NCBI GenBank assembly: GCA_029265075.1
Contig: JAJUJZ010000014.1
Location: 1-38,322, forward strand
Reading direction: 5' to 3'
Origin: Gammaproteobacteria bacterium
GTDB lineage: Bacteria > Pseudomonadota > Gammaproteobacteria > Pseudomonadales > CAMLJR01
Length of the DNA: 38,322 nt
Shown piece by piece: positions 1 to 10,330 of this stretch. Each line of letters begins with the position of its first letter. The stretch's first letter is position 1. The position numbers and the translations under genes were made by a program. The notes beneath the pieces are model-generated. The model searched no databases, was not told where the DNA came from, and worked only from the letters and a program-made list of their open reading frames with translations.

Positions 1-2
1 GC

Positions 3-356
3 CCGCGCGGCAGCACAGCCCATGAAGAGCTGCGTCAGCTGCGTGAAGAACAGCAGCATTACCGCCATCAGGTCACACAGCACTTCAGCACCACCGCCGA
101 AATGCTGGGTCAGCTGGCCAACAGCTATCGCGAGATCCACAGCCACCTAGCGCACGGTGCCCAGACGCTGTGTGATGCAGAAGCTGCGCAGGCCATCAAG
201 TCACTTTCCAGTGATGATCTGGTGAGCTCCGATCAGCAGCAACCGCTGATGGTCGAACCGCCGCGCGATTACGCCGTTCAGGGTGATCCCTACGACAGCG
301 GCGACGACGACCCGAACGACCCCCGTTTCGCGCGCAGCGAACCGCCGCGCTACTGA
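3..356 (+). CDS. zapG: ZapG/YhcB (DUF1043) protein, 5' truncated by window edge
   Basis: This is the C-terminal part of a YhcB/ZapG family protein. The family is inner-membrane anchored and takes part in cell division and envelope growth. The open frame enters from the window edge, so the N-terminal membrane helix is not visible. The visible part begins with a charged helix rich in Glu and Gln, which is probably coiled coil. It then has the family's conserved block HFSTTAEMLGQLANSYREI followed by a His-Leu-Ala...GAQTLC segment. The tail is acidic and Pro/Asp-rich and looks disordered. It meets the Nif3-like gene tail to tail with 11 bases between the stops. The family call rests on the conserved block and is fairly secure. 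The exact role in this organism is inferred from E. coli. Confidence 0.8.
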   Translation, partial: PRGSTAHEELRQLREEQQHYRHQVTQHFSTTAEMLGQLANSYREIHSHLAHGAQTLCDAEAAQAIKSLSSDDLVSSDQQQPLMVEPPRDYAVQGDPYDSGDDDPNDPRFARSEPPRY

Positions 357-367
357 CCCGGCCCCGC

Positions 368-1126
368 TCAGGCGGGATTGTCGATATCGATAAAGCGGTG
401 CTCGATGCCGAGCCGGCCCGCCAGCCATTCCCCGACCGCGCGCGCACCGTAACGCTCGGTAGCGTGATGGCCGGCGGCGATAAAATGGATGCCCAGCTCA
501 CGCGCCGCATGCACGGTCTGCTCCGACACTTCGCCTGTCAGGTAGGCATCGACGCCGCGCGCTGCGGCTTGTTCGATATAGCCCTGCGCCCCGCCGCTGC
601 ACCAGGCAATGGTGCGGATCGGATGATCGCCACCCTCCACCAGCAACGGTGGCCGTCCCAGCTGCGCTCCCACATGCGCGGCAAACTCGCCGGCACTGCT
701 CGGTCGCAGCAACTCGCCGACATTACCGACTGAAGGCTCGGTCGGCTGCAGACCGCCGGTCATGCGGATGCCCAGCACCCGGGCCAGCTGGGCGTTGTTG
801 CCCAGCTCAGGGTGAGCATCGAGCGGCAAGTGGTAGGCGAGCAGACTGATCTCGTTCTGCAACAGCAGCCCCAGCCGGCGCCGCTTCATGCCGACGATGG
901 CCGCCGGCTCGTTTTTCCAGAAGTAGCCGTGGTGGACCAGTATGGCATCGGCCCCGGCATCCAGTGCTGCCTCCAGCAGGGCCTGACTCGCGGTGACGCC
1001 CGTCACCAGCAGCTGCACCTCGGGCCGCCCCTCCACCTGCAGTCCGTTCGGACAGTAATCATTGAAACGCTCCGGCTGCAGCAGCTGCTGCGCCTCGGCG
1101 ACCAGGTGGGTCAGCGCGACCGCCAT
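368..1126 (-). CDS. Nif3-like dinuclear metal centre protein (YbgI family)
   Basis: This is a 252-residue Nif3/YbgI family protein. Members form toroidal hexamers with a two-metal site, and their biochemical role is still poorly defined. GTP cyclohydrolase I type 2-like and hydrolase activities have been proposed. Metal-binding signatures are visible in order: LVHHGYFW near residue 65, HLPLDAHPELGNN near residue 100, and AGHHATERYG near residue 215 with its His pair and Glu. The frame stays open for 38 more codons upstream. I chose the ATG at 1126 because a perfect AAGGAGGT lies six bases before it and homologues start with a similar MA-x-L segment. It is divergent from degS, with about 100 bases for both promoters. 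Neighbouring a DegS/AlgW gene matches Pseudomonas order. Confidence 0.88.
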   Translation of the reverse strand: MAVALTHLVAEAQQLLQPERFNDYCPNGLQVEGRPEVQLLVTGVTASQALLEAALDAGADAILVHHGYFWKNEPAAIVGMKRRRLGLLLQNEISLLAYHLPLDAHPELGNNAQLARVLGIRMTGGLQPTEPSVGNVGELLRPSSAGEFAAHVGAQLGRPPLLVEGGDHPIRTIAWCSGGAQGYIEQAAARGVDAYLTGEVSEQTVHAARELGIHFIAAGHHATERYGARAVGEWLAGRLGIEHRFIDIDNPA

Positions 1127-1132
1127 GGAATT

Positions 1133-1140
1133 ACCTCCTT
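1133..1140 (-). promoter_or_regulatory. Ribosome-binding site of the Nif3-like gene
   Basis: The minus strand reads AAGGAGGT, a full match to the anti-Shine-Dalgarno complement, six bases before the ATG at 1126. It decides the start against the longer open frame that reaches 1240. Confidence 0.8.
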
Positions 1141-1230
1141 CATGCGTCAAGTCGATGCCAATGGTACCCTTGCGTGCAGAGTTATGAACCCCACGCCACC
1201 TCGCCAGCGCCGGAGATCGATCGCCACACC

Positions 1231-2331
1231 ATGCTGCCATGGTTCCGTACGCTAATCTGGCCCGCCATCAGTGGCGTTCTGCTCGGCCTGCTGATCCTCG
1301 CCTGGTGGCCCGACCCGGCTGAACCTACCGGCGCGACGCTCTCGTTCGCCCCCGCTGTGGCGCGCGCCGCACCTGCGGTTGTCAACATTCATACCAGCAA
1401 GCGGCTGCGCAGTCCCGATGCGCTGGCCGCCGATGCGCTGGCCGCCGACCCGCTGGTCGATCGTCTGCTTGAGCGCGGCAGCAGTGAGCAGCAGGCGCGC
1501 GTGCAGCGCAGCCTGGGCTCGGGTGTGATCGTCGACCGGCGCGGTTACGTTCTCACCAATCACCATGTCATCCGCGGCGCTGACCAGATCGTGGTGCGCC
1601 TGCCCGATGGCCGTGAAGCAACAGCGCGCGCCGTCGGCGTGGATCCCGATACCGACCTGGCCGCCCTCAAGATCGACCTGCCCGACCTGGAGCCGATCGC
1701 CATCGGTGATCCCGCCAGGGCACGGGTCGGCGATCTGGTGCTGGCGATCGGCAACCCTTATGGGTTTGGCCAGTCGGTCAGCCAGGGGATTATTTCGGCC
1801 ACTGGCCGTTACGGTCTGCAGCTTGCGACCTACGAGAACTACATCCAGACTGATGCCGCCATCAACCCCGGCAACTCCGGCGGGGCGCTGATCGATCTGC
1901 AGGGCCGCCTGCTCGGCATCAATGCGGCCATCTTCACCCCGAGCGGGGCTTCATCCGGTATCGGTCTGGCGGTGCCTGCTGATCTGGCGCTGCGCACCAT
2001 GGCCGATCTGATTGCCTATGGCCGGCCGGTACGCGGCTGGCTCGGTATCGAAGTGGAACCGTTGACCGGCACCTTCGACCGCACTACCACCGGCGTGATG
2101 ATCACCACCGTTTACGACGATGGCCCCGGCATGCGCGGCGGCCTGCGCAGCGGTGATGTGATCACTGCAATCAACGGCATGTCGGTGGGAGACGGTCATG
2201 CCGGCCTCAACCTGCTGGGCAGCACCCGGCCGGGCGACCGCGTGCAGCTGGAAGTATGGCGCGACGGCGCGCGTCGCTCCCTTGAGATCACGGTAGGTAT
2301 GCGGCCTGCGGTAACGGCCGGAACGGAATAA
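1231..2331 (+). CDS. algW: DegS/AlgW-type periplasmic serine protease
   Basis: This is a 366-residue HtrA-family protease. A single N-terminal membrane helix lies at about residues 6-25. A trypsin-like domain and one PDZ domain (about 270-355) follow. The catalytic triad is visible: His112 in TNHHV, Asp142 in DPDTDLA, and Ser216 in NPGNSGG. One PDZ domain plus a membrane anchor, not a cleaved signal and two PDZ domains, marks the DegS/AlgW type. That type senses misfolded porins and cuts the anti-sigma factor RseA/MucA, releasing the envelope stress sigma factor. The N-terminal part of the protease has a short repeated ALAAD stretch near residue 65-73. The ATG at 1231 places the anchor at the very N-terminus; its Shine-Dalgarno is weak. 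The gene ends directly against the hisC stop. The algW name follows synteny. Confidence 0.9.
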   Translation: MLPWFRTLIWPAISGVLLGLLILAWWPDPAEPTGATLSFAPAVARAAPAVVNIHTSKRLRSPDALAADALAADPLVDRLLERGSSEQQARVQRSLGSGVIVDRRGYVLTNHHVIRGADQIVVRLPDGREATARAVGVDPDTDLAALKIDLPDLEPIAIGDPARARVGDLVLAIGNPYGFGQSVSQGIISATGRYGLQLATYENYIQTDAAINPGNSGGALIDLQGRLLGINAAIFTPSGASSGIGLAVPADLALRTMADLIAYGRPVRGWLGIEVEPLTGTFDRTTTGVMITTVYDDGPGMRGGLRSGDVITAINGMSVGDGHAGLNLLGSTRPGDRVQLEVWRDGARRSLEITVGMRPAVTAGTE

Positions 2332-3429
2332 CTAGCCGGTGGCGAACAGCTGGCGCAGGGTCGCCACCAGACGGTCACTGTCGGCTGGCTCACCGATGGT
2401 GATACGCAGGCAGTCAGTCAGCGCCGGGTGCGAACCGTCCAGCAGCCGCACCAGCAGGCCGGCCTGCTTCAAGGCTTCGAACACTTCCGACGCACGCCCG
2501 GGCGGGGTGCGGGTCAGCACGAAATTGGCCTCACTGGGCCAGACATGGAGCTGCGGGATGCTGAGCAGCTCCGAATGAAGCCGTTCGCGCTCACTGCGAA
2601 TCGCGGCCGTCTGCTGGCGGATGATCTGGAAATTCTCCAGCGCGAACTCGGCCGAGAGCTGGGTGAGCAGATTGATATTGTATGGCAGGCGGACCTTTTC
2701 GAGCTCGGTCAGCCACGCCGGATCCCCGAGCAGCAGCCCCAGGCGCAGGCCAGCCAGCCCCACCTTGGAGAAAGTGCGCAGCACCAGTACATTGTCGTAA
2801 TCCTGAGCGAACCCGAGATGGTCGCTGTCCGTGAAGGCGGTGTACGCCTCGTCCAGCACCACCAGTCCCTCGCACGCCTCGATGACGGCCCGCACGCGCT
2901 CCACTGAAAAGAGATTGCCGGTGGGGTTGTTGGGCAGTGCCATGAACAGCAGCGCTGGCTGATGGGTCTGGATGGCGGCCAGCGTGGCGTCGACGTCGAG
3001 ATCGAACTGGGCATCGAGGCGCACACCGACATAATCGAGGCCCGCCAGCGTAGCCACCATGCGGTACATGACGAAGCCCGGCTCCGGCGCCATCATGCAG
3101 CGGCCGCGACCAGCTACCAGCAGTGCCAGCATCTGGATGATTTCGTCACTGCCGTTGCCGAGCAGCAGATCCTGCTCGGGCGCCAGGCCCATCTCTCGCC
3201 GCAGCGCGTCCTTGAGGCCCGGCGCCTGCGGGTCAGGGTAGCGGTTGAGTTCGGCGCCGCGCAGCTTGTCGAGCCAGCGCTCGATCAGCTCCGGCGGCCA
3301 GCCGTAAGGGCTCTCCATGGCATCAAGCTTGCGCAACCCCACGCCGGGCGGGGAAGCATAGGGCTGCAGGGCGCGAATCTCTGGCCGCACCCACTGCTGG
3401 ATGCGGACGCTGGTGCGATCACGACTCAT
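2332..3429 (-). CDS. hisC: Histidinol-phosphate aminotransferase
   Basis: This is a 365-residue class I/II PLP-dependent aminotransferase. It converts imidazole-acetol phosphate and glutamate to histidinol phosphate in histidine synthesis. The PLP-binding residues are visible: Asn168 in LPNNPTGN, Asp193 and Tyr196 in VLDEAYTAF, and the Schiff-base lysine Lys222 in RTFSKVGLAGLRLG. The conserved Arg lies near the C-terminus in DCLRITIG. Length is normal for HisC. The ATG overlaps the hisD stop by one base (TAATG on the minus strand), which indicates translational coupling in a hisG-hisD-hisC unit. The stop directly abuts the degS stop with no bases between. Some genomes carry a second hisC; this copy sits with hisD and so is the biosynthetic one. 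Confidence 0.94.
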   Translation of the reverse strand: MSRDRTSVRIQQWVRPEIRALQPYASPPGVGLRKLDAMESPYGWPPELIERWLDKLRGAELNRYPDPQAPGLKDALRREMGLAPEQDLLLGNGSDEIIQMLALLVAGRGRCMMAPEPGFVMYRMVATLAGLDYVGVRLDAQFDLDVDATLAAIQTHQPALLFMALPNNPTGNLFSVERVRAVIEACEGLVVLDEAYTAFTDSDHLGFAQDYDNVLVLRTFSKVGLAGLRLGLLLGDPAWLTELEKVRLPYNINLLTQLSAEFALENFQIIRQQTAAIRSERERLHSELLSIPQLHVWPSEANFVLTRTPPGRASEVFEALKQAGLLVRLLDGSHPALTDCLRITIGEPADSDRLVATLRQLFATG

Positions 3430-4757
3430 TAGCCGCGCTCTGCCTCCACTCGCAGCTCAGCCGAACGGGCATGCGCTGTCAGTGACTCGCCACGCGCCAG
3501 CACCGAGGCGAGACGGCCCAGTGTGACGGCACCCGCTGGCGAGCAGTGAATGATGGAGCTGCGCTTCTGGAAATCGTAGACGCCAAGAGGCGACGAGAAG
3601 CGCGCGGTGCCGGAAGTAGGCAGCACGTGGTTGGGGCCCGCACAGTAGTCGCCAATCGCTTCCGGCGTATGGCGCCCCATGAAGATGGCGCCGGCGTGGC
3701 GAATCAGCGGCAGCAGCGCATCGGGGTTGGCCACCGACAGCTCTAGATGCTCGGGCGCCATGCGGTTGCACACTTCGGCCGCGTGGGCGAGGTCGCGCAC
3801 CTTGATCAGAGCACCACGCCGACTCAGCGAGGCACCGGCGATGTCACGCCGCTCGAGCGTCGGTAGCAGACGCCGGATGCTCGCCTCAACCGCGTCGAGA
3901 AAACCGGCATCAGGGCTGACCAGCACCGACTGCGCATCTTCATCGTGCTCAGCCTGCGAAAACAGATCCATGGCGATCCAGTCGGCCGGCGTCTGGCCAT
4001 CGCATACCACCATGATCTCCGATGGGCCGGCGACCATATCGAGTCCCACTTCGCCGAACACCATGCGCTTGGCGGTGGCGACGTAGATATTGCCGGGACC
4101 GACGATCTTGTCGACCTTCGGCACGCTCTCCGTACCGTAGGCCAGCGCCGCTACCGCCTGTGCACCACCGATGGTAAAGACACGATCGACGCCGGCGACT
4201 GCCGCGGCCGCCAGCACCAGATCGCTCAGCTCACCGCCGGGGGCCGGTACCACCATGATCACTTCGGGCACGCCGGCCACCTTGGCCGGCACCGCGTTCA
4301 TCAATACAGAAGACGGGTAAGAAGCCTTACCACCGGGCACGTAGAGACCGACCCGGTCGAGCGGGGTGATCTGCTGGCCAAGCACCGTGCCATCGGCTTC
4401 GGTATAGCGCCACGACGTCTGCCGCTGATGCTCGTGATAACTGCGAATGCGCGCCGTGGCCTGCTCGAGTGCGTCGCGCTGATCGGCTGGAATGGCGGCC
4501 AATGCCGCCTCGATACGGGCCCGCGGCAGCTCCAGCTCGGCCACGGTCGCCGCCGGCGAACGATCGAAACGCTGGGTAAACTCGAGCAGCGCGGCGTCGC
4601 CCCGACTGCGAACCTGCTGCAGGATATCGGCCACGGCCGACTGCACGGCGGGATCTGACACCGACTCCCAGGCCAGCAACTCGGCAAAACGGGCGGGGAA
4701 ATCGACTGCATCGGCATCAAGCCGGCGCAGGGAAACGGCTGCCTCAGGGGTACTCAT
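3429..4757 (-). CDS. hisD: Histidinol dehydrogenase
   Basis: This is a 442-residue histidinol dehydrogenase. It carries out the last two NAD-dependent steps of histidine synthesis, histidinol to histidinal to histidine, at a zinc site. Family blocks are visible in order: [12 protein letters not shown] near residue 135, [12 protein letters not shown] near 200, [15 protein letters not shown] near 265 (zinc ligands Gln and His), and EHLEL and [19 protein letters not shown] near 360-385 (Asp and His). The open frame runs 43 codons further upstream, but the ATG at 4757 gives the normal family N-terminus and follows a GAGAG motif. The hisG stop lies 64 bases upstream, so this gene is probably co-transcribed with hisG and hisC. 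Confidence 0.94.
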   Translation of the reverse strand: MSTPEAAVSLRRLDADAVDFPARFAELLAWESVSDPAVQSAVADILQQVRSRGDAALLEFTQRFDRSPAATVAELELPRARIEAALAAIPADQRDALEQATARIRSYHEHQRQTSWRYTEADGTVLGQQITPLDRVGLYVPGGKASYPSSVLMNAVPAKVAGVPEVIMVVPAPGGELSDLVLAAAAVAGVDRVFTIGGAQAVAALAYGTESVPKVDKIVGPGNIYVATAKRMVFGEVGLDMVAGPSEIMVVCDGQTPADWIAMDLFSQAEHDEDAQSVLVSPDAGFLDAVEASIRRLLPTLERRDIAGASLSRRGALIKVRDLAHAAEVCNRMAPEHLELSVANPDALLPLIRHAGAIFMGRHTPEAIGDYCAGPNHVLPTSGTARFSSPLGVYDFQKRSSIIHCSPAGAVTLGRLASVLARGESLTAHARSAELRVEAERG

Positions 4758-4821
4758 ACTCTGCTCTCTCAGTTCGGCCCGGCGATCAGCAGCGCCTGCC
4801 CGGCCGGAATAGCCTGGACAT

Positions 4822-5466
4822 CTAAGCGGCCGCGCGACGCTCGACCGCAGCTCGCAGCCGGGCAACCAGCGCCTGCACCGACTCATGCTTACACTTCATG
4901 GCGGCCTTGTTGACCACCAGGCGCGAGCTGACGTGGGCAATCAGCTCACGCGGTTCCATGCCATTGGCACGCAGGGTATTGCCGGTATCGACAATATCGA
5001 CGATCAGGTCGGCCAGGTCCATCAGCGGCGCCAGCTCCATCGCGCCATACAGCTTGATGATATCGGCCTGAATGCCGCGCTCGGCAAAGTGCTGCCTGGC
5101 GATATTGACGAACTTGGTGGCAACCCGCACGCGCCCCAGCGGCAGCGGCTTGCCGACCAGCCCGGCCGTCATCAGCCGGCAGCGGGCAATGCCGAGATCG
5201 AGCGGCTCGTAGAGGCCGGCGCCGCCGCTTTCCAGCAGCATGTCCTTCCCGGAGACACCGACGTCTGCTGCGCCCAGTCTTACATAGGTCGGCACATCGG
5301 AACCGCGCAGCACCACCAGCCGCACATCCGGCTGACTGGTATCGAAGATCAGCTTGCGACTGCTGGCGATATCCTCCAGCGGCTCGATGCCTGCTTCGGC
5401 CAGCAGCGGCAGCGTCTCCTTGAGAATGCGCCCTTTGGTAAGCGCGATGGTCAGGCCTTGCGCCAT
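4822..5466 (-). CDS. hisG: ATP phosphoribosyltransferase, short form
   Basis: This is a 214-residue HisG, the first and feedback-controlled step of histidine synthesis, joining ATP and PRPP. Family motifs are [14 protein letters not shown] at the N-terminus, [13 protein letters not shown] near residue 70, and the PRPP-binding loop [13 protein letters not shown] near residue 155. The protein ends after the catalytic domains. It lacks the roughly 80-residue C-terminal regulatory domain of long-form HisG as in E. coli. Short forms work as a hetero-octamer with HisZ, a histidyl-tRNA synthetase paralogue. No hisZ is in this window, so it must lie elsewhere, as in Pseudomonas. The ATG at 5466 gives the canonical N-terminus although the frame stays open upstream. 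A promoter-like element lies in the 49-base gap after murA. Confidence 0.93.
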   Translation of the reverse strand: MAQGLTIALTKGRILKETLPLLAEAGIEPLEDIASSRKLIFDTSQPDVRLVVLRGSDVPTYVRLGAADVGVSGKDMLLESGGAGLYEPLDLGIARCRLMTAGLVGKPLPLGRVRVATKFVNIARQHFAERGIQADIIKLYGAMELAPLMDLADLIVDIVDTGNTLRANGMEPRELIAHVSSRLVVNKAAMKCKHESVQALVARLRAAVERRAAA

Positions 5467-5491
5467 GATTTGCCCCGTCTGATTGGTACTC

Positions 5492-6859
<1,368 letters not shown>

Positions 6860-7105
6860 TCAGTCCTGGGCGGCCTGCCACTCGGCCGGGGTCAGCGTCT
6901 TCACGTTAACGGCATGGAGCCGGCCATCGGCAATTTCAGCCTGCAGCGCGCCGAGCACGAGCTGCTGCTTCCTGACCCGCGTCAGCCCGTCAAAGGCGTC
7001 GCTGACTACGACCACATCGAAATAGCGGCCATCGCCCTGAACCATGACCTGCGCGCCCGCAGGGAGGCGTGATTCGAGCAGTTGCTTGACATCATCGGGA
7101 TGCAT
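6860..7105 (-). CDS. ibaG: BolA/IbaG family protein
   Basis: This is an 81-residue BolA-family protein of the IbaG (YrbA) type. These proteins bind monothiol glutaredoxin-linked iron-sulfur clusters and help in iron-sulfur handling and acid or envelope stress responses. Conserved features are QGDGRYFDVVVVSDAFDGLTRVRKQQLV and the DGRLHAVNVKTLTPAEW C-terminus, which holds the family His. The frame stays open far upstream, but the ATG at 7105 gives the normal IbaG start; the ribosome-binding site is weak. Placement between mlaB and murA is the same as in E. coli (mlaB-ibaG-murA) and Pseudomonas, which supports the call. Confidence 0.9.
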   Translation of the reverse strand: MHPDDVKQLLESRLPAGAQVMVQGDGRYFDVVVVSDAFDGLTRVRKQQLVLGALQAEIADGRLHAVNVKTLTPAEWQAAQD

Positions 7106-7191
7106 TTGGAAATCCAGCAGAAAATCAGAGGGCGGCCATTCTACGAGAATGCGGCCGGAGCCGCGAGGACAGGGTTGGCGTACTGGACAAC

Positions 7192-7497
7192 TCAGCCGTC
7201 GGCCAACGGCAGCGTATCCGTTAGCTTGCCCACCCTGGCCAGCGCCATCATGCGCGGCGGCATGCCGGCGATCAGCAGCTGCTTGCCGCTGGCGCTGGCC
7301 AGACGCCACCAGGAGAGCAGCATCGCCAGGCCGGCACTGGTGCTGTGCGTGATACCGCTGAGATCGATGCGGCAGTTCTGCGGAGCCTGTGCGAGCCAGT
7401 CAGCGCCCTGCCGCTCGAGATCGACGACGGTCTCGAAGTCGAGCTCACCGCTCAGCTGCAGCGTATCACCGGTAACGGTCAGCGCTACCGGGCTCAC
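7192..7497 (-). CDS. mlaB: MlaB, STAS-domain subunit of the Mla lipid transporter
   Basis: This is a 101-residue single STAS domain. MlaB binds the ATPase MlaF on the cytoplasmic side of the MlaFEDB complex and is needed for its assembly and activity. The characteristic STAS loop is seen as RIDLSGITHSTSAGLAMLL near residues 43-61, with the Ser/Thr positions that in E. coli MlaB matter for function. The gene starts with GTG, and GTGA overlaps the mlaC stop, so translation is coupled. It ends 86 bases before the ibaG start. The domain is weakly conserved in sequence, and the call relies on the STAS pattern plus position. Confidence 0.86.
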   Translation of the reverse strand: MSPVALTVTGDTLQLSGELDFETVVDLERQGADWLAQAPQNCRIDLSGITHSTSAGLAMLLSWWRLASASGKQLLIAGMPPRMMALARVGKLTDTLPLADG

Positions 7498-8168
7498 TCG
7501 GCACTGCTCCCGCTGCCGGTCTCGGCCCGCACTTCCCAGTTGGCGATCACCGCCTCGAGGTCGTTGCGGTGCCGCTCCATGGCGCTGGCAAACTGGTTGC
7601 GATAGGTCTGGCCGAGGTTGATACCCTCGACGATGACATTGCGCACCTTCCAGCTCCCCTCCCTGTCGCGGCGGAGCGTGTACTGAACCACGTACGGTTT
7701 GTCAGCGCGGCCATAAATGTTCTGCATTACGGTGACCTGCGGGCCGCTGTCGCCCCCCCGGGGCGCCAGTGTTTCGATGCGCTCACCGCTGAACTCGAAC
7801 AACCCCTTTGCGTAGGTCTGGATCAGCCCCTGCTTAAAGTTGTCGCGGAAACGCTTCACCAGCTCCGGATACGCCTGCTTCTGCGCCGGCGGCAGCGAAT
7901 CGTAATACTGCTTGCTGGCGTAACGCCCCATCACGCCGCGCGCAAAGGCATCGAAATCGATCACCGGTGACAGCACGGCGTCCACTTCGCGGTGGAAACG
8001 CTCCGGATCCTCGGCATAGTAGCCGCGCGCCTCGGTGATCAGCTCCAGAATCTGCGCGGTGGTCTCTTCCACCAGCTGCTCCGGTACCTGCGCCGCCTGT
8101 GCTGCCACCGCGTGGCAACCGACCAGCACGACCAGCCAGGTGGTAAGACGGTGAATCAGAACCTTCAT
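7494..8168 (-). CDS. mlaC: MlaC, periplasmic phospholipid-binding protein
   Basis: This is a 224-residue MlaC/Ttg2D family protein. It shuttles phospholipids through the periplasm between the outer-membrane MlaA complex and inner-membrane MlaFEDB. A Sec signal peptide is visible at residues 1-25 (hydrophobic TTWLVVLVGCHAVAAQA ending in Ala-x-Ala). The mature part has the family blocks ARGVMGRYASKQYYDSL and FRDNFKQGLIQTYAKGLFEF, and ends with EGINLGQTYRNQFASAM. The ATG follows AAGGAG at six bases and lies three bases after the mlaD stop. The last codons overlap the mlaB start. Length and order match the family well. Confidence 0.93.
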   Translation of the reverse strand: MKVLIHRLTTWLVVLVGCHAVAAQAAQVPEQLVEETTAQILELITEARGYYAEDPERFHREVDAVLSPVIDFDAFARGVMGRYASKQYYDSLPPAQKQAYPELVKRFRDNFKQGLIQTYAKGLFEFSGERIETLAPRGGDSGPQVTVMQNIYGRADKPYVVQYTLRRDREGSWKVRNVIVEGINLGQTYRNQFASAMERHRNDLEAVIANWEVRAETGSGSSAE

Positions 8169-8171
8169 CTG

Positions 8172-8636
8172 TTACTCCTTGCTCCCCATGCTGGTAAGGA
8201 ACTTACCGATCAGCTCCTCCAGCACCAGGGACGACTGGGTATCGTAAATTTCATCGCCATCACCCAGCACTTCCGGGTCGCCGCCGAGCGAGACGCTGAT
8301 GTATTTCTCACCAAGGATACCCTGCGTCTGAATGGAAGCGATGCTGTCGATGGTCAGGTAGTCGACATCATTATTGATCGCCATCCTGACCACGGCCCTG
8401 CCACTGGCGGGATCAAGACTGATGCTCGTCACCCGTCCGATCAGAACCCCGGCCGTACTCACTTTGGCCCGCGTCGTGAGCCCGGCGACATTGTTGAACC
8501 GGGCAATGAGCTCATAGGTGCCAGCACTGGAGCTGCGCAGATTGAGCCCGCTGACCTGGATGGCGAGGAAGATCAGGGCCAGCACGCCGGCCAGCATGAA
8601 GGCGCCGACGGTAATCTCCACGGTGCGCTGACGCAT
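8172..8636 (-). CDS. mlaD: MlaD, MCE-domain membrane subunit
   Basis: This is a 154-residue single-MCE-domain protein. Six copies form the periplasmic ring of the MlaFEDB transporter through which phospholipid passes. There is one N-terminal membrane helix (about residues 8-28). The MCE domain begins at YELIARFNNVAGLTTRAKVSTAGVLIGRV and continues through GILGEKYISVSLGG, both hallmark segments. The ATG at 8636 lies one base after the mlaE stop. A longer open frame upstream lies within mlaE and is rejected. Length is slightly under E. coli MlaD (183), as the C-terminal helix tail is short. Confidence 0.93.
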   Translation of the reverse strand: MRQRTVEITVGAFMLAGVLALIFLAIQVSGLNLRSSSAGTYELIARFNNVAGLTTRAKVSTAGVLIGRVTSISLDPASGRAVVRMAINNDVDYLTIDSIASIQTQGILGEKYISVSLGGDPEVLGDGDEIYDTQSSLVLEELIGKFLTSMGSKE

Positions 8637-8637
8637 C

Positions 8638-9420
8638 TCAGTTGACTCCAAACATGACTGCAGTGAGAAGAAAATCCATTCCCAGAATGGCGAGCGACGA
8701 ATAGACGACGGTGCGCGTGGTCGCGACACTGATCCCTTCCGAGGTCGGCACGGCGTCATAACCCTGAAAGACCGCAATCCAGGTCACGACCGCGCCGAAC
8801 ACCACCGCCTTGATGATGCCGTTGACGACGTCCTCTCCCCACTGGACCGACGACTGCATATTGGTCCAGAAGGAGCCGCCGTCGACGCCGAGCCAGTCGA
8901 CCCCGACCATCACCGCGCCGCAGATGGCGACCACGTTGAAAATCTGCGCCAGTACCGGCATGGCGATCATGCCCGCGAGCAGCCGCGGCCGCACGATGCG
9001 CCGCAGCGGATCAACCCCGACCATCTCCAGCGCGGCCAGCTGCTCGGTTGCTTTCATCAGGCCAATCTCGGCGGTCAGCGCCGAACCCGCCCGCCCGGCA
9101 AACAGCAGAGCCGCCACCACCGGGCCGAGTTCGCGCAGCAGCGACAGTGCCACCAGCTGACCCAGCGCCTGATCGGCCCCGAACCGGACCAGCACGGTAT
9201 AGCCCTGCAGCGCCAGCACCATACCGATAAACAGGCCGGAAACGACGATGATGATCAGCGAGTAGACGCCGACGAAGTAGATCTGACGGATCAGCAGCCC
9301 CGGGCCTTCGCGCCAGTCGGGCATACCGCCCAGCGCCTGCCACCAGAGCCGGCCCGAGCGCCCCAGCACCTCGAGAAAAGCGAGTCCGCGCGCGCCGAGG
9401 CGCGCCAGCCAGTCGATCAT
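8638..9420 (-). CDS. mlaE: MlaE, permease subunit of the Mla lipid transporter
   Basis: This is a 260-residue MlaE/YrbE permease with about five to six hydrophobic segments. It forms the transmembrane dimer that moves phospholipid between MlaD and the inner membrane. The family core is visible: [21 protein letters not shown] near residue 62, [35 protein letters not shown] near 95-130 (the coupling helix region), and [32 protein letters not shown] near 205-235. The start overlaps the mlaF stop as ATGA, which indicates tight coupling. Confidence 0.94.
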   Translation of the reverse strand: MIDWLARLGARGLAFLEVLGRSGRLWWQALGGMPDWREGPGLLIRQIYFVGVYSLIIIVVSGLFIGMVLALQGYTVLVRFGADQALGQLVALSLLRELGPVVAALLFAGRAGSALTAEIGLMKATEQLAALEMVGVDPLRRIVRPRLLAGMIAMPVLAQIFNVVAICGAVMVGVDWLGVDGGSFWTNMQSSVQWGEDVVNGIIKAVVFGAVVTWIAVFQGYDAVPTSEGISVATTRTVVYSSLAILGMDFLLTAVMFGVN

Positions 9421-10259
9421 GTGCCGCTCCTCTTACCCACCGGCAACTGCAGATCGGCTTCATAGCCGACCGCCGGAAAATGAAACGGCACCGGCCCGTC
9501 CGGCAGCCCGTGCATGAACTGCCGCACGTGCGGGTCGTTGCTTTCCAGCAGCTCGGACGGCGTCCCCGCGCCCATCACCCGCCCTTCAGCGATGACGTAG
9601 ATGTAGTCGGCGATGCTCGCCGTCTCATGAATATCGTGCGACACGACGATGCTGGTAATTCCCAGCGCATCGTTGAGGTGACGAATCAGCTGCACCAGCA
9701 TCCCCATGGTGATGGGGTCCTGTCCCGCAAACGGCTCGTCGTACATGATCAGATCGGGGTCGAGCACAATGGCGCGCGCCAGAGCGGCGCGGCGGGCCAT
9801 GCCGCCGGAGAGTTCGCTGGGCATCAGATCGCGCGCCCCGCGCAGACCCACCGCCTCCAGCTTCATCAGCACCACGTCGCGGATCATCTGCTCCGAAAGC
9901 CTGGTGTGGACCCGCAGCGGAAAGGCGACGTTGTCGTAAACCGACAGATCGGTAAAGAGGGCGCCGCTCTGGAACAGCATGCCCATCTTGCGGCGGGCGG
10001 CGAACAGCTCGCGCCGGCCCAGACGCGGGATTTCTTCCCCGTCGACAATCACTGTGCCGGAATAGGGCTGCAGCTGGCCGCCGATGAGCCGCAGCAGTGT
10101 GGTCTTGCCGGTGCCGCTGGGGCCCATGATCGCGGTAATCTTGCCGCGCGGAATCTCCAGATCGACGCCGTCGAAGATCCAGCGCGAGCCGCGCTGAAAG
10201 CGCAAGCCACGAACCTCGACGAGGCTGTCGCGGTGCGTTTCTTCGCCTGCATTCGACAT
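9417..10259 (-). CDS. mlaF: MlaF, ATPase subunit of the Mla lipid transporter
   Basis: This is a 280-residue ABC ATPase that powers MlaFEDB. Motifs in order are Walker A GPSGTGKT at residues 46-53, Q-loop [11 protein letters not shown], signature LSGGMARR, Walker [14 protein letters not shown], and H-loop VVSHD. The FAGQDP form and the LSGGMARR signature are typical of MlaF/Ttg2A. The ATG at 10259 gives the standard N-terminus; the open frame extends further but into the divergent kdsD promoter region. As first gene of the mla-ibaG-murA-his block, its 165-base upstream region probably holds the main promoter. A sigma-54-like site there is listed separately. Confidence 0.94.
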   Translation of the reverse strand: MSNAGEETHRDSLVEVRGLRFQRGSRWIFDGVDLEIPRGKITAIMGPSGTGKTTLLRLIGGQLQPYSGTVIVDGEEIPRLGRRELFAARRKMGMLFQSGALFTDLSVYDNVAFPLRVHTRLSEQMIRDVVLMKLEAVGLRGARDLMPSELSGGMARRAALARAIVLDPDLIMYDEPFAGQDPITMGMLVQLIRHLNDALGITSIVVSHDIHETASIADYIYVIAEGRVMGAGTPSELLESNDPHVRQFMHGLPDGPVPFHFPAVGYEADLQLPVGKRSGT

Positions 10260-10330
10260 GGGGTGGCCGTCCTGCCCTGAGAAAAAAGCGCGATGATACA
10301 GAAACTCAGCCCCTTCAGCGACTCGGGACA

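Noticed and set aside
361-375. Short hairpin at the zapG-Nif3 junction as a bidirectional terminator
   Set aside because: Only five base pairs and no T run on either strand.
10293-10321. A sigma-70 promoter for mlaF using TATCAT on the minus strand
   Set aside because: The -10 is good, but the hexamer 17 bases upstream (TCGCTG) matches just two of six -35 positions, so I do not list it as a separate feature.
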